Source: DATEOR01 sp046733475
Lineage (GTDB): Bacteria > Actinomycetota > Thermoleophilia > Gaiellales > Gaiellaceae
Assembly: GCA_046733475.1 (NCBI GenBank)
Contig: JBKPPF010000018.1
Location: 44,474 to 108,473 of the forward strand
DNA length: 64,000 nt
Reading direction: 5' to 3'
The position numbers and the translations under genes are program-made. The stretch's first letter is position 1. Each line of letters opens with the position of its first letter. Below, piece after piece: positions 1 to 8,473 of the stretch. The notes below the pieces were generated by a model. It saw only the letters and a list, made by a program, of their open reading frames with translations, searched no databases and was not told the origin of the DNA.

Positions 1-757
1 GCTTGTCAGGCGGATCGCGGAGGAGCTCGAAGTCGATCTGAGCACGGTTAGGGGCACTGGCCCTGGAGGGCGCATCACCGAGGACGATGTGCGCGGCATG
101 GCAGGTCCGGCCGAAGGAGAGCGGCGCGAGCCGCTGCGGGGCATCCGGCGCCAGATCGCCGAGCACCTGACGCGCTCGCACCGCGAGGTGCCCTCGGTCA
201 CGGTCGTCGAGGAGTGCGACTTCACTGCGCTTTCGCAGTCCCGCGGCGAGCGCTCCTACCTGCCCTACGTGCTCGCGGCGGCCATCGAGGGGCTGAAGGC
301 CTACCCCGAGCTGAACGCGACGCTGGCCGGGAACGAGATCGTGTACTGGGAGCGCTACGACATCGGGCTCGCGGTGCAGACCGATGAGGGCCTCGTGGTC
401 CCGGTCCTGCGCGCCGCCGACGAGAAGTCCCTCGACGAGCTCGGAGCCGAATCAGCGCGCCTGGCCGAGGGCGCCCGCACGGGGAAACTGCCTGCGGAGG
501 AGCTTCGCGGCTCCACGTTCACGGTCACGAGCGCCGGCCGGCTCGGCGGGCTCTTCGCGACGCCGCTCGTCAACCATCCGGAAGTCGCGATTCTCGGCCT
601 TCACCGCATCGGCCCCCGTGCCGCCGTCGTGGACGGACAGGTGGTGCCCCGGGAGGTCGGCTGGCTGTCCTGCACCTTCGATCATCGTGTGGTCGACGGC
701 GCGCGGGCGAGCGAGTTCCTCCTGGCGGTCATCGAGCGCCTGCAGTCGCCGAGCTGA
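1..757 (+). CDS. 2-oxoacid dehydrogenase E2 (dihydrolipoyl acyltransferase), C-terminal part
   Basis: Partial gene: the reading frame is already open at base 2, so the lipoyl domain lies outside the window. The first 33 visible residues form a peripheral-subunit-binding domain (VRRIAEELEVDL, then GTGPGGRITEDDV), which docks E1 or E3. After a short linker comes the catalytic acyltransferase domain, ending with the active-site motif DHRVVDG (His about 24 residues from the C-terminus). The family transfers an acyl group from lipoyl-lysine to CoA in pyruvate, branched-chain or 2-oxoglutarate dehydrogenase complexes. Which complex cannot be told without the upstream E1 genes. The catalytic domain (about 215 residues) is close to the usual length, so nothing seems missing at the C-terminus. 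Confidence 0.9.
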   Translation, partial: LVRRIAEELEVDLSTVRGTGPGGRITEDDVRGMAGPAEGERREPLRGIRRQIAEHLTRSHREVPSVTVVEECDFTALSQSRGERSYLPYVLAAAIEGLKAYPELNATLAGNEIVYWERYDIGLAVQTDEGLVVPVLRAADEKSLDELGAESARLAEGARTGKLPAEELRGSTFTVTSAGRLGGLFATPLVNHPEVAILGLHRIGPRAAVVDGQVVPREVGWLSCTFDHRVVDGARASEFLLAVIERLQSPS

Positions 758-809
758 GCCCAGCGCGTGATCAGGAGAGATCGCGCTCCGGGCTCGGAAA
801 AGGGCCGAT

Positions 810-846
810 GGGCGGCGGGGAGAGGGAGGGGCGTGACCCGCCGCCC
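810..846. terminator. Hairpin between convergent genes
   Basis: Perfect 10-bp inverted repeat GGGCGGCGGG / CCCGCCGCCC with a 17-base loop, placed between two genes that point at each other. There is no T-run, as is common in GC-rich actinobacteria. A bidirectional terminator is an inference. Confidence 0.5.
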
Positions 847-855
847 TAGGGCCCG

Positions 856-1173
856 CTAGGCGACTGCGGGTTCGGCCTCCAGCGGGTCGAGGTAAGGGGC
901 CAGCATGCGCTCGATCTGGGGGGCGCTCACCCGTCCTTCCAAGCGCTCGACTGGCCGCCGATCCTTCAAGAGAACGAGCGTCGGGACCTGGGTGACGCTG
1001 AGCCGGTCGGCCCATTCGGGCGATGTGGCGACGTCGATTCGAGAGATCCGCAGGCGCTCTCGCTCCTTGCGGGCGAGATGGGCGAGAAGGCTCTCCATCC
1101 GCCGTGCGGGGCCGGACGTCTCCTGGGTGAAAAAGAGCAACTGGGGGGTCGGGGTGGTGTGAGGCAAGCGCAC
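856..1173 (-). CDS. Thioredoxin-fold protein lacking the CxxC motif
   Basis: 105 residues with the thioredoxin pattern: a beta strand (QLLFFTQ), a helix after the normal active-site position, and the cis-proline segment QVPTLVLLKD followed by a glycine-containing strand. Where thioredoxins carry CGPC the sequence reads SGPA, so both redox cysteines are absent and there is no cysteine in the protein. It cannot act as a dithiol reductase. The family includes binding or scaffold proteins with this fold. GTG start at 1173 without a clear ribosome site; an internal start would remove the first strand. It is convergent with the E2 gene and divergent from the small membrane protein. Confidence 0.7.
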   Translation of the reverse strand: MRLPHTTPTPQLLFFTQETSGPARRMESLLAHLARKERERLRISRIDVATSPEWADRLSVTQVPTLVLLKDRRPVERLEGRVSAPQIERMLAPYLDPLEAEPAVA

Positions 1174-1311
1174 TCCGGTTCTTGGTGCTGGAAGGATTTC
1201 CCTCCCCGCGAGCAGGAGAAACCCCGGAGTTGGGTATCGCGCGGGGTATTACGCCGGCGGTGTGGTTCCGAAGGCGCCGGCGGATCGCGAGGGACGCCAA
1301 ACGGGGCTGGC

Positions 1312-1317
1312 TAGACT
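1312..1317 (+). promoter_or_regulatory. -10 box (TAGACT) for a leaderless gene
   Basis: TAGACT ends 7 bases before the ATG at 1325, so transcription would begin at or next to the start codon. No Shine-Dalgarno sequence is visible. Confidence 0.5.
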
Positions 1318-1324
1318 GGGTGCG

Positions 1325-1711
1325 ATGGAGCTCTTCGACTGGTACTGGCTGGGCGTGAGCGCCGGCCTCGGCGTCGCGGCCGGCACGGCAGCGGCCTGGA
1401 TCCAGTCCGCCGGCCCACGTGTCCTCGGCGCGATCGCGTTCGCGATCGCCGCCCTGGTCGGCATCTTCGTCGCCTTCTTCGTCGCCGCATGGGGCCCGGC
1501 GGTGTGGGCGGGGGCGGCGACGGTCGCCTGGATCGCGTTGCGGCGGCTTGTCCGCGCCGCGTTCCCGGCCGCGTTTCTCGCGCTCGCGTTGCTCGCGTTC
1601 ATCCCGTTGGTCGGCTACCTCGAGGCCGTGACTACCCCGCTCGTGGGCGGGCGGCTCCGGCGCCGCGCGGGCGAGAAGTACGCGGGTCTGCGGGTTCTGG
1701 CGAAGGACTAG
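1325..1711 (+). CDS. Small hydrophobic membrane protein, function unknown
   Basis: 128 residues, mostly hydrophobic, with about three or four predicted membrane spans and a basic tail (GGRLRRRAGEKY). I do not recognise a family. An in-frame start exists at 1262, but ATG 1325 is preferred because a TAGACT box lies 7 bases upstream and the extra 21 residues look non-coding. It ends 4 bases before the phosphodiesterase gene, so the two are probably cotranscribed. Confidence 0.6.
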   Translation: MELFDWYWLGVSAGLGVAAGTAAAWIQSAGPRVLGAIAFAIAALVGIFVAFFVAAWGPAVWAGAATVAWIALRRLVRAAFPAAFLALALLAFIPLVGYLEAVTTPLVGGRLRRRAGEKYAGLRVLAKD

Positions 1712-1715
1712 CGCC

Positions 1716-3140
1716 GTGAAGAAGCTCGTCCTCGCCGTCATCGACGGCCTCACCCCCGCCATGCTGGAACGGGCGCTCGGGGAGGGCCGGCTGCCGGCTC
1801 TCTCGTTCCTGCGAGAAGCCGGTTCCTACGTCAGGGGCACGACGACCTTCCCTTCGGTCACCCCGGTCTGCCTGACGTCGATCGCCACGGGAGCCCACCC
1901 CGACACGCATCACATCCCGCATCTCGTCTGGTACCACCGGCTGGAGCGCCGCGTGGTCGAGTACGGCTCCTCGTTCTCGGCGGTACGCGCGGCCGGAGCT
2001 CGGCGGTCCCTCCGCGACTCGGTCTTCGCGATGACCCAGGAGCACGTCTCGCCCCCGGCGCTGACGGCCTTCGAGGCCCTCGACGACGCTGGGCTCGAAA
2101 CGGCGGCGATCAACTTCACCTGCTACCGCGGCCGTACGCGGCATCCGATCAAGCTCCCTCTTCCCTCCGGGCGCAACCGCTGGTACGAGGCTGCGTACGG
2201 CCCGCGCCGGTTCTTCTTCTTCAACCTCTTCGAGTCGGACGTGACCGGCGCCCCACTGGCGATTCGCTCGAGGCCGGAGGGCTCCGTGGACGCGTACGCG
2301 GCGACGATCGGCCGCTGGCTCGTTACGCGCGACGGTTTCGACTTCCTCGTCTTCTACCTCCCGGACTACGACTACGCGTCCCACATCTCGGGTCCGGACG
2401 CGGCGGTGCAGGCGCTCGAGCGCGCCGACGCCGCAGTGGGCGAGCTGATCGCGGCCGCCGGCGGCCACGAAGCCTTCCTCGACCGCTATGCGATCGTGGT
2501 CTGCTCCGACCACGGGCAGACGCACGTCGACCGAGTCGCCACCCTGCAGGACTCTTTCGCCGACCTCGCCGTCTTCACCGGGAAGCGCGGGACCGTGGCG
2601 GACGGATGCGACGCTGTCGTCACCGCGTCGAACCGCTCCGGAATGGTCTACGCGTTGGACGGCCGTCCGGCGCGCGAGCTGGCCGAGCGTCTGGACCGTG
2701 CGGCCGGCGTCGATCTCGCGCTGTTCCTCGAGGACGGCGAGGCGGTCGCCCGCAAGGAGGGCAGCGAAGCCCGGTTCGCGCCCGACGAGAGCGGCGGCTG
2801 GTCTGTCTCTGGAGATGCCGGAATCCTCGTCGGGGACGACTATCCGAACGCCTACGAGCGCGTCTGGTGTGCCCTCGCGTGCCCGAACGCCGGCGAGGTG
2901 ATCGTCTCGGCAGCGGCAGGATGGGAGTTCGAGGACCTCGGTGGACGGCACCATGCGGGAGGCGGAAGCCACGGCTCGCTGCTCGCCGGCGACTCGACGG
3001 TGCCAATGCTCTCGGCGGGGTTCGACGACCCGCCGCTGCCGCGGGACGCGCGCATCACGGATCTCGCTCCGCTCGCACTGTCCCATTTCGGGGTGCAGCC
3101 GCCGCCGTCAATGCGGGCGCGCGTCTCGGCCGGTGTCTGA
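1716..3140 (+). CDS. Alkaline phosphatase superfamily phosphodiesterase / nucleotide pyrophosphatase-like
   Basis: 474 residues. The N-terminus KKLVLAVIDGLTPAML gives the first metal-binding Asp, and TTTFPSVTPVC around residue 45 matches the nucleophile Thr/Ser region of type I phosphodiesterases. Further metal ligands appear in LPDYDYASH (near residue 220) and CSDHGQTHVD (near residue 265), and a late His lies in GGGSHGS. There is no signal peptide, which suggests a cytoplasmic or non-classically placed enzyme. The family hydrolyses phosphodiester or phosphomonoester bonds of nucleotides, lipids or glycans; the substrate is unknown. GTG start 4 bases after the preceding stop. Its end overlaps the next gene. 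Confidence 0.8.
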   Translation: MKKLVLAVIDGLTPAMLERALGEGRLPALSFLREAGSYVRGTTTFPSVTPVCLTSIATGAHPDTHHIPHLVWYHRLERRVVEYGSSFSAVRAAGARRSLRDSVFAMTQEHVSPPALTAFEALDDAGLETAAINFTCYRGRTRHPIKLPLPSGRNRWYEAAYGPRRFFFFNLFESDVTGAPLAIRSRPEGSVDAYAATIGRWLVTRDGFDFLVFYLPDYDYASHISGPDAAVQALERADAAVGELIAAAGGHEAFLDRYAIVVCSDHGQTHVDRVATLQDSFADLAVFTGKRGTVADGCDAVVTASNRSGMVYALDGRPARELAERLDRAAGVDLALFLEDGEAVARKEGSEARFAPDESGGWSVSGDAGILVGDDYPNAYERVWCALACPNAGEVIVSAAAGWEFEDLGGRHHAGGGSHGSLLAGDSTVPMLSAGFDDPPLPRDARITDLAPLALSHFGVQPPPSMRARVSAGV

Positions 3141-3771
3141 GCCCGCCGAGGAGCGGCAGGCCATGGTCGACGAGCAGCTCGCCGGCCGCGGGATCACAGA
3201 CGAACGCGTCCTCGAGGCGATGGGCCGCGTGCCGCGGGAGCTCTTCGTCGGAGACCGCGAACGCCGCAAGGCCTACCGCGACATGCCGCTGCGGATCGGC
3301 CACGGCCAGACGATCTCGCAGCCGTACATGGTCGCGGTCATCTGCCAGGCGGCGGAGGTGCGTGACGGCGACAGTATCCTGGACATCGGCACCGGCTCCG
3401 GCTACCAGGCTGCCGTGCTCGCGGAGCTCGGCGCGAATGTCCACACCATCGAGCGGATCCCTGAGCTCGCGGAGCGGGCACGGACACGTCTCGCCGACGC
3501 CGGCTACGAGAACGTCGACGTGCACGTCGGGGACGGGTCGCTCGGCCTTCCGAAGCACGCGCCGTATGACGCGATCGTCGTCGCGGCGGCGGCGCCGGCC
3601 ATGCCCGAGTCGCTGTACGAGCAGCTCCGCGCGCGCGGCAGGCTCGTCGTGCCCGTCGGCGGGCAGGAGGGCCAGCGCCTCGAGGTAATCGTCCGGAGCC
3701 CCGAAGGCCCGGCCGTCGCCCGCTCGGTCCCCTGCCGGTTCGTGCCGCTCGTCGGGGCCGAGGGCTTCTAG
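3133..3771 (+). CDS. pcm: Protein-L-isoaspartate O-methyltransferase
   Basis: Repairs age-damaged proteins by methylating isoaspartyl residues with S-adenosylmethionine. About 212 residues, normal for the family. Diagnostic segments are HGQTISQPYMVA, the SAM-binding loop ILDIGTGSGYQAAVL, and the later strand YDAIVVAAAAP with PVGGQEGQ. The GTG at 3133 overlaps the preceding gene by 8 bases. ATG 3163 is a credible alternative because GAGGAG lies 9 bases upstream, and it would remove only ten residues. The TAG stop at 3769 runs into TAGTTT, part of the recurring stop/-10 pattern. Confidence 0.92.
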   Translation: MSEPAEERQAMVDEQLAGRGITDERVLEAMGRVPRELFVGDRERRKAYRDMPLRIGHGQTISQPYMVAVICQAAEVRDGDSILDIGTGSGYQAAVLAELGANVHTIERIPELAERARTRLADAGYENVDVHVGDGSLGLPKHAPYDAIVVAAAAPAMPESLYEQLRARGRLVVPVGGQEGQRLEVIVRSPEGPAVARSVPCRFVPLVGAEGF

Positions 3772-3786
3772 TTTTCGCCCTCCACG

Positions 3787-4251
3787 GTGGGGGAATTCAC
3801 CCGGGCGATGGACGGGGGTCTTTGCGCAAGCGCGGTCGAATCTCGGCCTGTTTGCTATGCCGACATTCGCCTCGGCGTCGTCGTGGACGTCCTTCTGGAC
3901 GATGAGCTGCAGCGCGTCCTCGGCTTCGACGTCCTCTGCGGCGACCGCGCCCACCGGTACCTCCCCCTCGCGGCATGCGAGATCCTCGTGGACTCGATTG
4001 CCGTCCCGTCGGCCCTTGTCCTGATGCGGCAGGAGCTCGACTTCTACCGCCAGCGTGCGCGGGCGCTAACAGCCGTCCGCGGCTTCCCCGTGCGGCGGGG
4101 AGGCCGGGCGCTCGGGACGGTCGTCGATCTCGTCTTCGCGGCGAACGGAAAGCTGGTCGAGCTCGTCGTGGAGACCGAGGAAGGCCGGGCGGCCGCCGAG
4201 GCCGGGCCCGGGCTCGTGGTTGGGCCGGATGCCCTGCGGCCAGCCGTCTAA
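3787..4251 (+). CDS. Tandem PRC-barrel-like protein
   Basis: 154 residues with two weakly similar beta-rich repeats: residues about 25-75 (ADIRLGVVVDVLLDDELQRV onward) and about 95-150 (RRGGRALGTVVDLVFAANGK onward). Both follow the PRC-barrel pattern of a G-x-V-x-D strand followed by a strand of the form K/R-V-x-x-L/F-x-V. PRC barrels occur in RimM and in photosynthetic reaction centre H subunit and usually mediate RNA or protein contacts. No catalytic residues are recognisable. The start is uncertain: GTG 3787, or ATG 3808. The TAA stop overlaps the TAACCT box before the GtrA gene. Confidence 0.6.
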   Translation: MGEFTRAMDGGLCASAVESRPVCYADIRLGVVVDVLLDDELQRVLGFDVLCGDRAHRYLPLAACEILVDSIAVPSALVLMRQELDFYRQRARALTAVRGFPVRRGGRALGTVVDLVFAANGKLVELVVETEEGRAAAEAGPGLVVGPDALRPAV

Positions 4252-4254
4252 CCT
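4249..4254 (+). promoter_or_regulatory. Candidate -10 box (TAACCT) overlapping a stop codon
   Basis: TAACCT contains the TAA stop of the PRC-barrel gene and ends 10 bases before the GTG of the GtrA gene. The spacing is at the long end for a leaderless start. Confidence 0.35.
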
Positions 4255-4264
4255 TTCTCTCTGC

Positions 4265-4729
4265 GTGGCCACGCAGCCGGACACTGTGACGGGACGAGCG
4301 AGTGCGATCTCGGACGCCGCCGGCGGGGCGCTTCGGCGCCGAGCCAACTGGTACCAGCTCGCCAAGTTCTGCACCGTCGGCGCGACGGGCTACGTGGTCA
4401 ACCTCGCCGTCTTCGCGGCCCTCATCCACTGGGCGGGCATGCACTACATCCCTGCGGCGGTCTGTTCGTTCCTCGTCGCCGTCACGAACAACTACATGTG
4501 GAACCGGGTCTGGACCTTCCGGCACCAGCGGGGGCACATCGCCTACCAGGGCCTTCGCTTCCTGCTCGTCTCGACGATCGCCCTCGCAGGCAATCTCCTG
4601 TTCCTCGCGATCCTCGTCGGGATCGGTGTGCCGAAGATTCCCGCTCAGGCGATCGCCATCGCGCTCGTCACGCCGTGGAACTTCGTCGCGAACAAGCTCT
4701 GGAGCTTCCGACGCCAGCCGGCCGCGTAG
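4265..4729 (+). CDS. GtrA-family membrane protein
   Basis: 154 residues with four hydrophobic segments in the GtrA arrangement: KFCTVGATGYVVNLAVF, the second span ending in VAVTNNYMWNRVWTFR, a third (LLVSTIALAGNLLFLAIL), and a fourth ending in TPWNFVANKLWSFRR. The paired N-x-x-W-x-F motifs are typical. GtrA-like proteins are thought to flip undecaprenyl-linked sugars or assist wall-polysaccharide glycosylation. GTG 4265 is chosen because it follows the TAACCT box and starts after the preceding gene. It overlaps the next membrane protein by about 55 bases. Confidence 0.85.
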   Translation: MATQPDTVTGRASAISDAAGGALRRRANWYQLAKFCTVGATGYVVNLAVFAALIHWAGMHYIPAAVCSFLVAVTNNYMWNRVWTFRHQRGHIAYQGLRFLLVSTIALAGNLLFLAILVGIGVPKIPAQAIAIALVTPWNFVANKLWSFRRQPAA

Positions 4730-6534
4730 CTCTCCTTCTCGCGCTGGCGGCCCTGGCCGTTCCGGCCACTGCCGCCGCCGTCCAGAAGGCGCCGGTTTAC
4801 GACTCGCACGGCAATCTCATCGGGACGCCGTTCGTCCCACAGGACGAGCCCCGCCCGGCCGAGCTGACCGACAAGGACGCGATCGCCGCTGTCCTCGCCT
4901 TTCCGAAGGTCGCCGACTGGGTCGATCGCTATCCCGCCGGCGGGCTGACGAAACAGGCGACCCTCGACGAGGACGCCGGTACCTGGTCGGTGAAGGTCTG
5001 GTCCGACCTCCCCGACGCCGGCCAGATCGTCGACGCCAAGGTCGACGACCAGACCGCCGAGGTCACCGAGGCGTGGACCGGGCCGCAGGTCGCGTGGAAG
5101 ATGGCCCGCGGGTACGACGGCGCCTTCGGCCGAGGGATCAACCGGCTGTGGGTCTGGCTCACGTTCTGCGTCGTCTTCCTCGTCGGGTTGGCCGACTTCC
5201 GGCGCATCGCTTCTGTGCGGAACCTCGACCTGCTCGTCCTACTCTCCTTCTCGGCTTCTCTCTACTTCTTCAACATCGGCGACGTCTTCACGGCGATGCC
5301 GCTCGTCTACCCGGCGCTCGCATACCTCCTCGGGCGGATGATCTGGATCGGCGCGCGTGGACGGGGCGGGTCGTCGCGCCCGGTCTGGCCGGTGTGGGCG
5401 CTGCTCGCAGCCACGGTCTTCCTGATGGGCTTCCGCACCACGCTGAATGTCGTGGATTCGAACGTGATCGACGTCGGCCTCGCGGGGATCGACGGCGGCC
5501 AGCGCATCGTCCAGGGTGAGATGCCGTACGGCCACATGCCGACCGACGACGGCGAGACCTGCGGGCTCCCGGACGCCGACGGCTACGTCCGCGAGCGTGT
5601 CCAGACGAACGGGCGCTGCGAGTCGGCGAACGAGCGCGGCGACACGTACGGACCGGTCAGCTATCTCGGCTACGTCCCGGCCTACCTCGCAGTCGGTTTC
5701 AGCGGGAAGTGGAACGGCGGCTCGAGCACGTGGGCCGGCCTGCCGGCCGCGCACCTGACCTCGCTGCTCTGGGATCTCCTAGCGCTGGTCGGGATGGGCG
5801 TGCTCGGCCTTCGCCTCGGCGGGCGGATGCTCGGGGCGACGCTCGCGTTCGCGTGGGCTGCTTACCCCTTCACGCAGTACGTCTCGAGCTCGAACTCGAA
5901 CGACGCGATCATGCCTGCGCTTCTCGTCTGGGGCCTCGTCTTTCTCACCTCGCCCCCGGCGCGTGGGCTCTTCCTCGCGCTCGGCGCGTGGACGAAGTTC
6001 GCCGCGCTCCTCCTTCTCCCCCTCTGGGCTTCGTATCCGGACTGGCGCGGTGCCGTACGGAGCAAGGTCACGTACCTCCTCGGCTTCGTGCTCGGCACCG
6101 CAATCGGGTTCTGGATTCTCTTCCTCGAGCCCGATCCGCTCCACGCCGCGCGCGTCTTCTGGGACCGGACGTTCGGCTGGCAGCTCTCGCGCTCGTCCCC
6201 GTTCTCGATCTGGGACTGGGACCAGTACCCGGGGTACCCGAACCTCCATCACGTCCAGACCGGGCTCAAGGTCGTTCTCCTCTTCGGCGCGCTTGCGGTC
6301 TACTTCGTGCCGCGCGTGAAGAACGAGCTTCAGATCGCCGCTCTGTCGGCCGCGCTTCTGATCGGCTTCGAGGCGGTGCTGACGCACTGGTTCTACCTCT
6401 ACATCCCGTGGTTCTTCCCCTTCGTCGCCTTCGCCCTCTTCGCGCCGGCCCTCCTGCCGGTCCGTGCGGCGGAGCCGGCCGAGCCGCCCCCCGAGCTTGA
6501 GCACGAGCCGAGAGCACTCGTTCCCACGAGCTGA
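4675..6534 (+). CDS. Large membrane protein, glycosyltransferase (GT-C/DUF2029-like)
   Basis: About 619 residues. It begins with a signal-anchor (GRVALLLALAALAVPATAAA), followed by a soluble extracytoplasmic segment of about 110 residues and then ten or so membrane spans. SNSNDAIMPALLVWG and AWTKFAALLLLPLW resemble GT87/GT-C polyprenyl-phosphate-sugar-dependent glycosyltransferases. Several cysteines (GETCGLPDADG, NGRCESAN) lie in a loop. The long open frame extends upstream to 4498, but GTG 4675 gives a sensible signal sequence. The 55-base overlap with GtrA suggests coupled expression, and GtrA may supply its lipid-linked substrate. Confidence 0.65.
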   Translation: MELRREQALELPTPAGRVALLLALAALAVPATAAAVQKAPVYDSHGNLIGTPFVPQDEPRPAELTDKDAIAAVLAFPKVADWVDRYPAGGLTKQATLDEDAGTWSVKVWSDLPDAGQIVDAKVDDQTAEVTEAWTGPQVAWKMARGYDGAFGRGINRLWVWLTFCVVFLVGLADFRRIASVRNLDLLVLLSFSASLYFFNIGDVFTAMPLVYPALAYLLGRMIWIGARGRGGSSRPVWPVWALLAATVFLMGFRTTLNVVDSNVIDVGLAGIDGGQRIVQGEMPYGHMPTDDGETCGLPDADGYVRERVQTNGRCESANERGDTYGPVSYLGYVPAYLAVGFSGKWNGGSSTWAGLPAAHLTSLLWDLLALVGMGVLGLRLGGRMLGATLAFAWAAYPFTQYVSSSNSNDAIMPALLVWGLVFLTSPPARGLFLALGAWTKFAALLLLPLWASYPDWRGAVRSKVTYLLGFVLGTAIGFWILFLEPDPLHAARVFWDRTFGWQLSRSSPFSIWDWDQYPGYPNLHHVQTGLKVVLLFGALAVYFVPRVKNELQIAALSAALLIGFEAVLTHWFYLYIPWFFPFVAFALFAPALLPVRAAEPAEPPPELEHEPRALVPTS

Positions 6535-7735
6535 GTCGAACCGCGTCGGGCAGGCGGTCGCGCTCGGGATCGTGCTCCTGACGATCTCGTGGGCGCTCCT
6601 GCACACCGGCTTCTGGAGCCGGACGCAAATCATCGACACGCCGGTGTACGAGCGCTACGGCGAGGCGATCCTCGCCGGCCAGGTCCCCTACCGGGACTTC
6701 GACCTCGAGTATCCGCCGGCTGCGCTCCCGGCTTTCGTCCTTCCGGCGCTCGCGCAGGAGGATGACTACGGCTCCGTCTTCGAGGTGCTGATGTGGGCCT
6801 GCGCGGTCGGGGCCGTCGTGGCTCTCGGCCTCGCACTTGCGGTGGTCGAGGCGGGCACGGGGCGGCTCTACTCGGCTACGTGCTTCCTCGCGCTCGCGCC
6901 CCTCGCCCTCGGGACGGTGGTCCTGTCGCGGTACGACCTCTGGCCGGCAGCCCTCACGATCGCGGCCCTCGCGGCATTCGTCGGGAGGCGGGAACGGGTC
7001 GGCTTCGGCGTGCTCGGGCTCGCGGTCGCGGCCAAGATCTATCCGCTGGTGCTCCTCCCGATCGTGCTCGTGTGGGTGGGGAAGCGGCGTGGGACGCGCG
7101 AGCTCTGGATCGGGGTCGGTTGCTTCGCCGCTGTGCTCGCCGCGTGCTTCGTCCCGTTTCTGATCCTCTCTCCCGGCGGGGTCGCGCACAGCATCGGCAC
7201 GCAGCTCGGGCGGCCCCTGCAGCTCGAGAGCCTGGGCGCTTCGGTCCTCCTCGCGGCCAAGCAGCTCGGCATCTACGACGCGACGGTGACGAACTCGCAC
7301 GGCTCGCAAAACCTCACCGGCTCGCTGCCCGAAACGATCGCCTCTCTCCTGACCGCGTTCCAGTTCGTCGCAGTCGGGCTCGTCTGGGCGCTCTTCGCCG
7401 CGCGCGACCGGGGACGGGAGGGCCTGCTCACCGCGGGGGCCGCCTCGGTCGCCGCCTTCGTCGCGTTCGGGAAGGTGCTCTCGCCGCAATTTTTGATCTG
7501 GCTTCTCCCGCTCGTCCCGGCGGTGGCCGGCGCGGGCGGGCTGGCGGCGTGCGCGGTGCTCTTCGGCTCCCTCGTCACCACGCAGCTGTGGTTCCCGTTC
7601 CGCTACTGGGACGTCGTTGCGCTCGAGCCGGTCGGGTGGCTCGTCCTCGTCCGCGACCTCCTACTCGTTGCGCTCTACGCGATCCTCTTGGTCGTGCTCA
7701 GTCGACAGGGACGCGGAGCGGCTCGCATCGCGTAG
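6464..7735 (+). CDS. GT87-like membrane mannosyltransferase family protein
   Basis: Up to 423 residues with about ten membrane spans. After the first span, DTPVYERYGEAILAGQVPYRD and LEYPPAALPAFVLPAL match the extracytoplasmic loop of DUF2029/GT87 arabinofuranosyl/mannosyltransferases. SRYDLWPAALTIAALAAF and AAKIYPLVLLPIVL are further family hallmarks. These enzymes add sugars from polyprenyl phosphate donors on the outer face of the membrane. The start is not settled: GTG 6464 overlaps the previous gene by 71 bases, TTG 6497 by 38 bases, and neither has a ribosome site. The 3' end overlaps the convergent ymdB-like gene by 38 bases. Confidence 0.75.
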   Translation: MRRSRPSRPPSLSTSREHSFPRAESNRVGQAVALGIVLLTISWALLHTGFWSRTQIIDTPVYERYGEAILAGQVPYRDFDLEYPPAALPAFVLPALAQEDDYGSVFEVLMWACAVGAVVALGLALAVVEAGTGRLYSATCFLALAPLALGTVVLSRYDLWPAALTIAALAAFVGRRERVGFGVLGLAVAAKIYPLVLLPIVLVWVGKRRGTRELWIGVGCFAAVLAACFVPFLILSPGGVAHSIGTQLGRPLQLESLGASVLLAAKQLGIYDATVTNSHGSQNLTGSLPETIASLLTAFQFVAVGLVWALFAARDRGREGLLTAGAASVAAFVAFGKVLSPQFLIWLLPLVPAVAGAGGLAACAVLFGSLVTTQLWFPFRYWDVVALEPVGWLVLVRDLLLVALYAILLVVLSRQGRGAARIA

Positions 7736-8471
7736 CCCGGCCCTCGGCGTCGCACTCGACGACGGCGCCCTCGATGCGCACGCCGCCGTCGGCGGGATGG
7801 AAGCGCACCGGCATAGAAGTGCGCATCCGTTCGATCGCGAGGTCGGCGCGAACGCCGATGACGGAGTCGTGCGGTCCGGTCATGCCCGCGTCCGTGATCG
7901 CGGCGGTGCCTCCCGGCTGCACGCGCGCGTCGTTTGTCTGCACGTGCGTGTGCGTGCCGATCACCGCCGTTACGCGACCGTCGAGCATGCGGGCGAGCGC
8001 GACCTTCTCGCTCGTCGCCTCGGCGTGGAAGTCCACGACCACGATTTTGGCCTGGCGCCGAGCTTCCTCGACGAGATCGTCGACGATGAGAAACGGGCTC
8101 CTCGGCGGCGAGAGAAAGAGGGCGCCCTGGAGGTTGACCACCGCGACGGGCGTGCAGTCGGCCGCCGGCTGAACGGTGAGGCCCCGTCCTGGCCCGCCGA
8201 GGTTCTCCGGGCGGATGACGGGCCCCTCTCGCTCGAGCACCGGGATGATGTCCTTCTGGCGCCAGACGTGGTTGCCGAGCGTGATGACGTCGGCGCCCGC
8301 GGCCAGGATCTTGTCGGCGAGCTTCGCGGTGATCCCCACGCCGTCGGCCGCGTTCTCGCCGTTCACGATGCAGAAGCCGGCGCCGAGCTCCTCCTTGAGC
8401 GAATGCAGCCGAGTCTCGAGCGCTCGCCGGCCCGGCGGGCCGAAGACGTCTGCGATGAAGAGGATGACCAG
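7698..8471 (-). CDS. YmdB-type calcineurin-like phosphoesterase with a CTG start
   Basis: 257 residues when started at CTG 8471. The N-terminus (LVILFIADVFGPPGRRALE) aligns with the family start (ILFIGDVVGxxGR), which holds the first metal ligand. Further metal motifs are NGEN, TLGNHVW, VDFHAEATSEK and GTHTHVQT. The family hydrolyses 2',3'-cyclic nucleotides or other phosphodiesters. The in-frame codon just before the CTG is TAG, so no longer ORF exists, and the first GTG (8366) would drop the first metal site. An AGAGG lies 7 bases upstream of the CTG, inside one arm of a long inverted repeat. Confidence 0.82.
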   Translation of the reverse strand: MVILFIADVFGPPGRRALETRLHSLKEELGAGFCIVNGENAADGVGITAKLADKILAAGADVITLGNHVWRQKDIIPVLEREGPVIRPENLGGPGRGLTVQPAADCTPVAVVNLQGALFLSPPRSPFLIVDDLVEEARRQAKIVVVDFHAEATSEKVALARMLDGRVTAVIGTHTHVQTNDARVQPGGTAAITDAGMTGPHDSVIGVRADLAIERMRTSMPVRFHPADGGVRIEGAVVECDAEGRATRCEPLRVPVD

Positions 8472-8473
8472 CT

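Noticed and set aside
1632..3086. Long minus-strand open frame (484 codons) opposite the phosphodiesterase gene
   Set aside because: Composition is Arg/Asp/Val-rich shadow coding of the plus-strand gene, with no recognisable motif; the plus-strand protein has clear catalytic residues.
3750..3787. Hairpin GAGGGC / GCCCTC after pcm as a terminator, and TAGTTT as a promoter for the PRC gene
   Set aside because: The stem is only 6 bp and the -10 spacing to GTG 3787 is 12 bases, longer than the other cases; both remain weak.
6266..7489. Minus-strand open frame of 407 codons
   Set aside because: Antisense shadow of the GT87-like gene; highly charged low-complexity sequence, a usual result of high GC.
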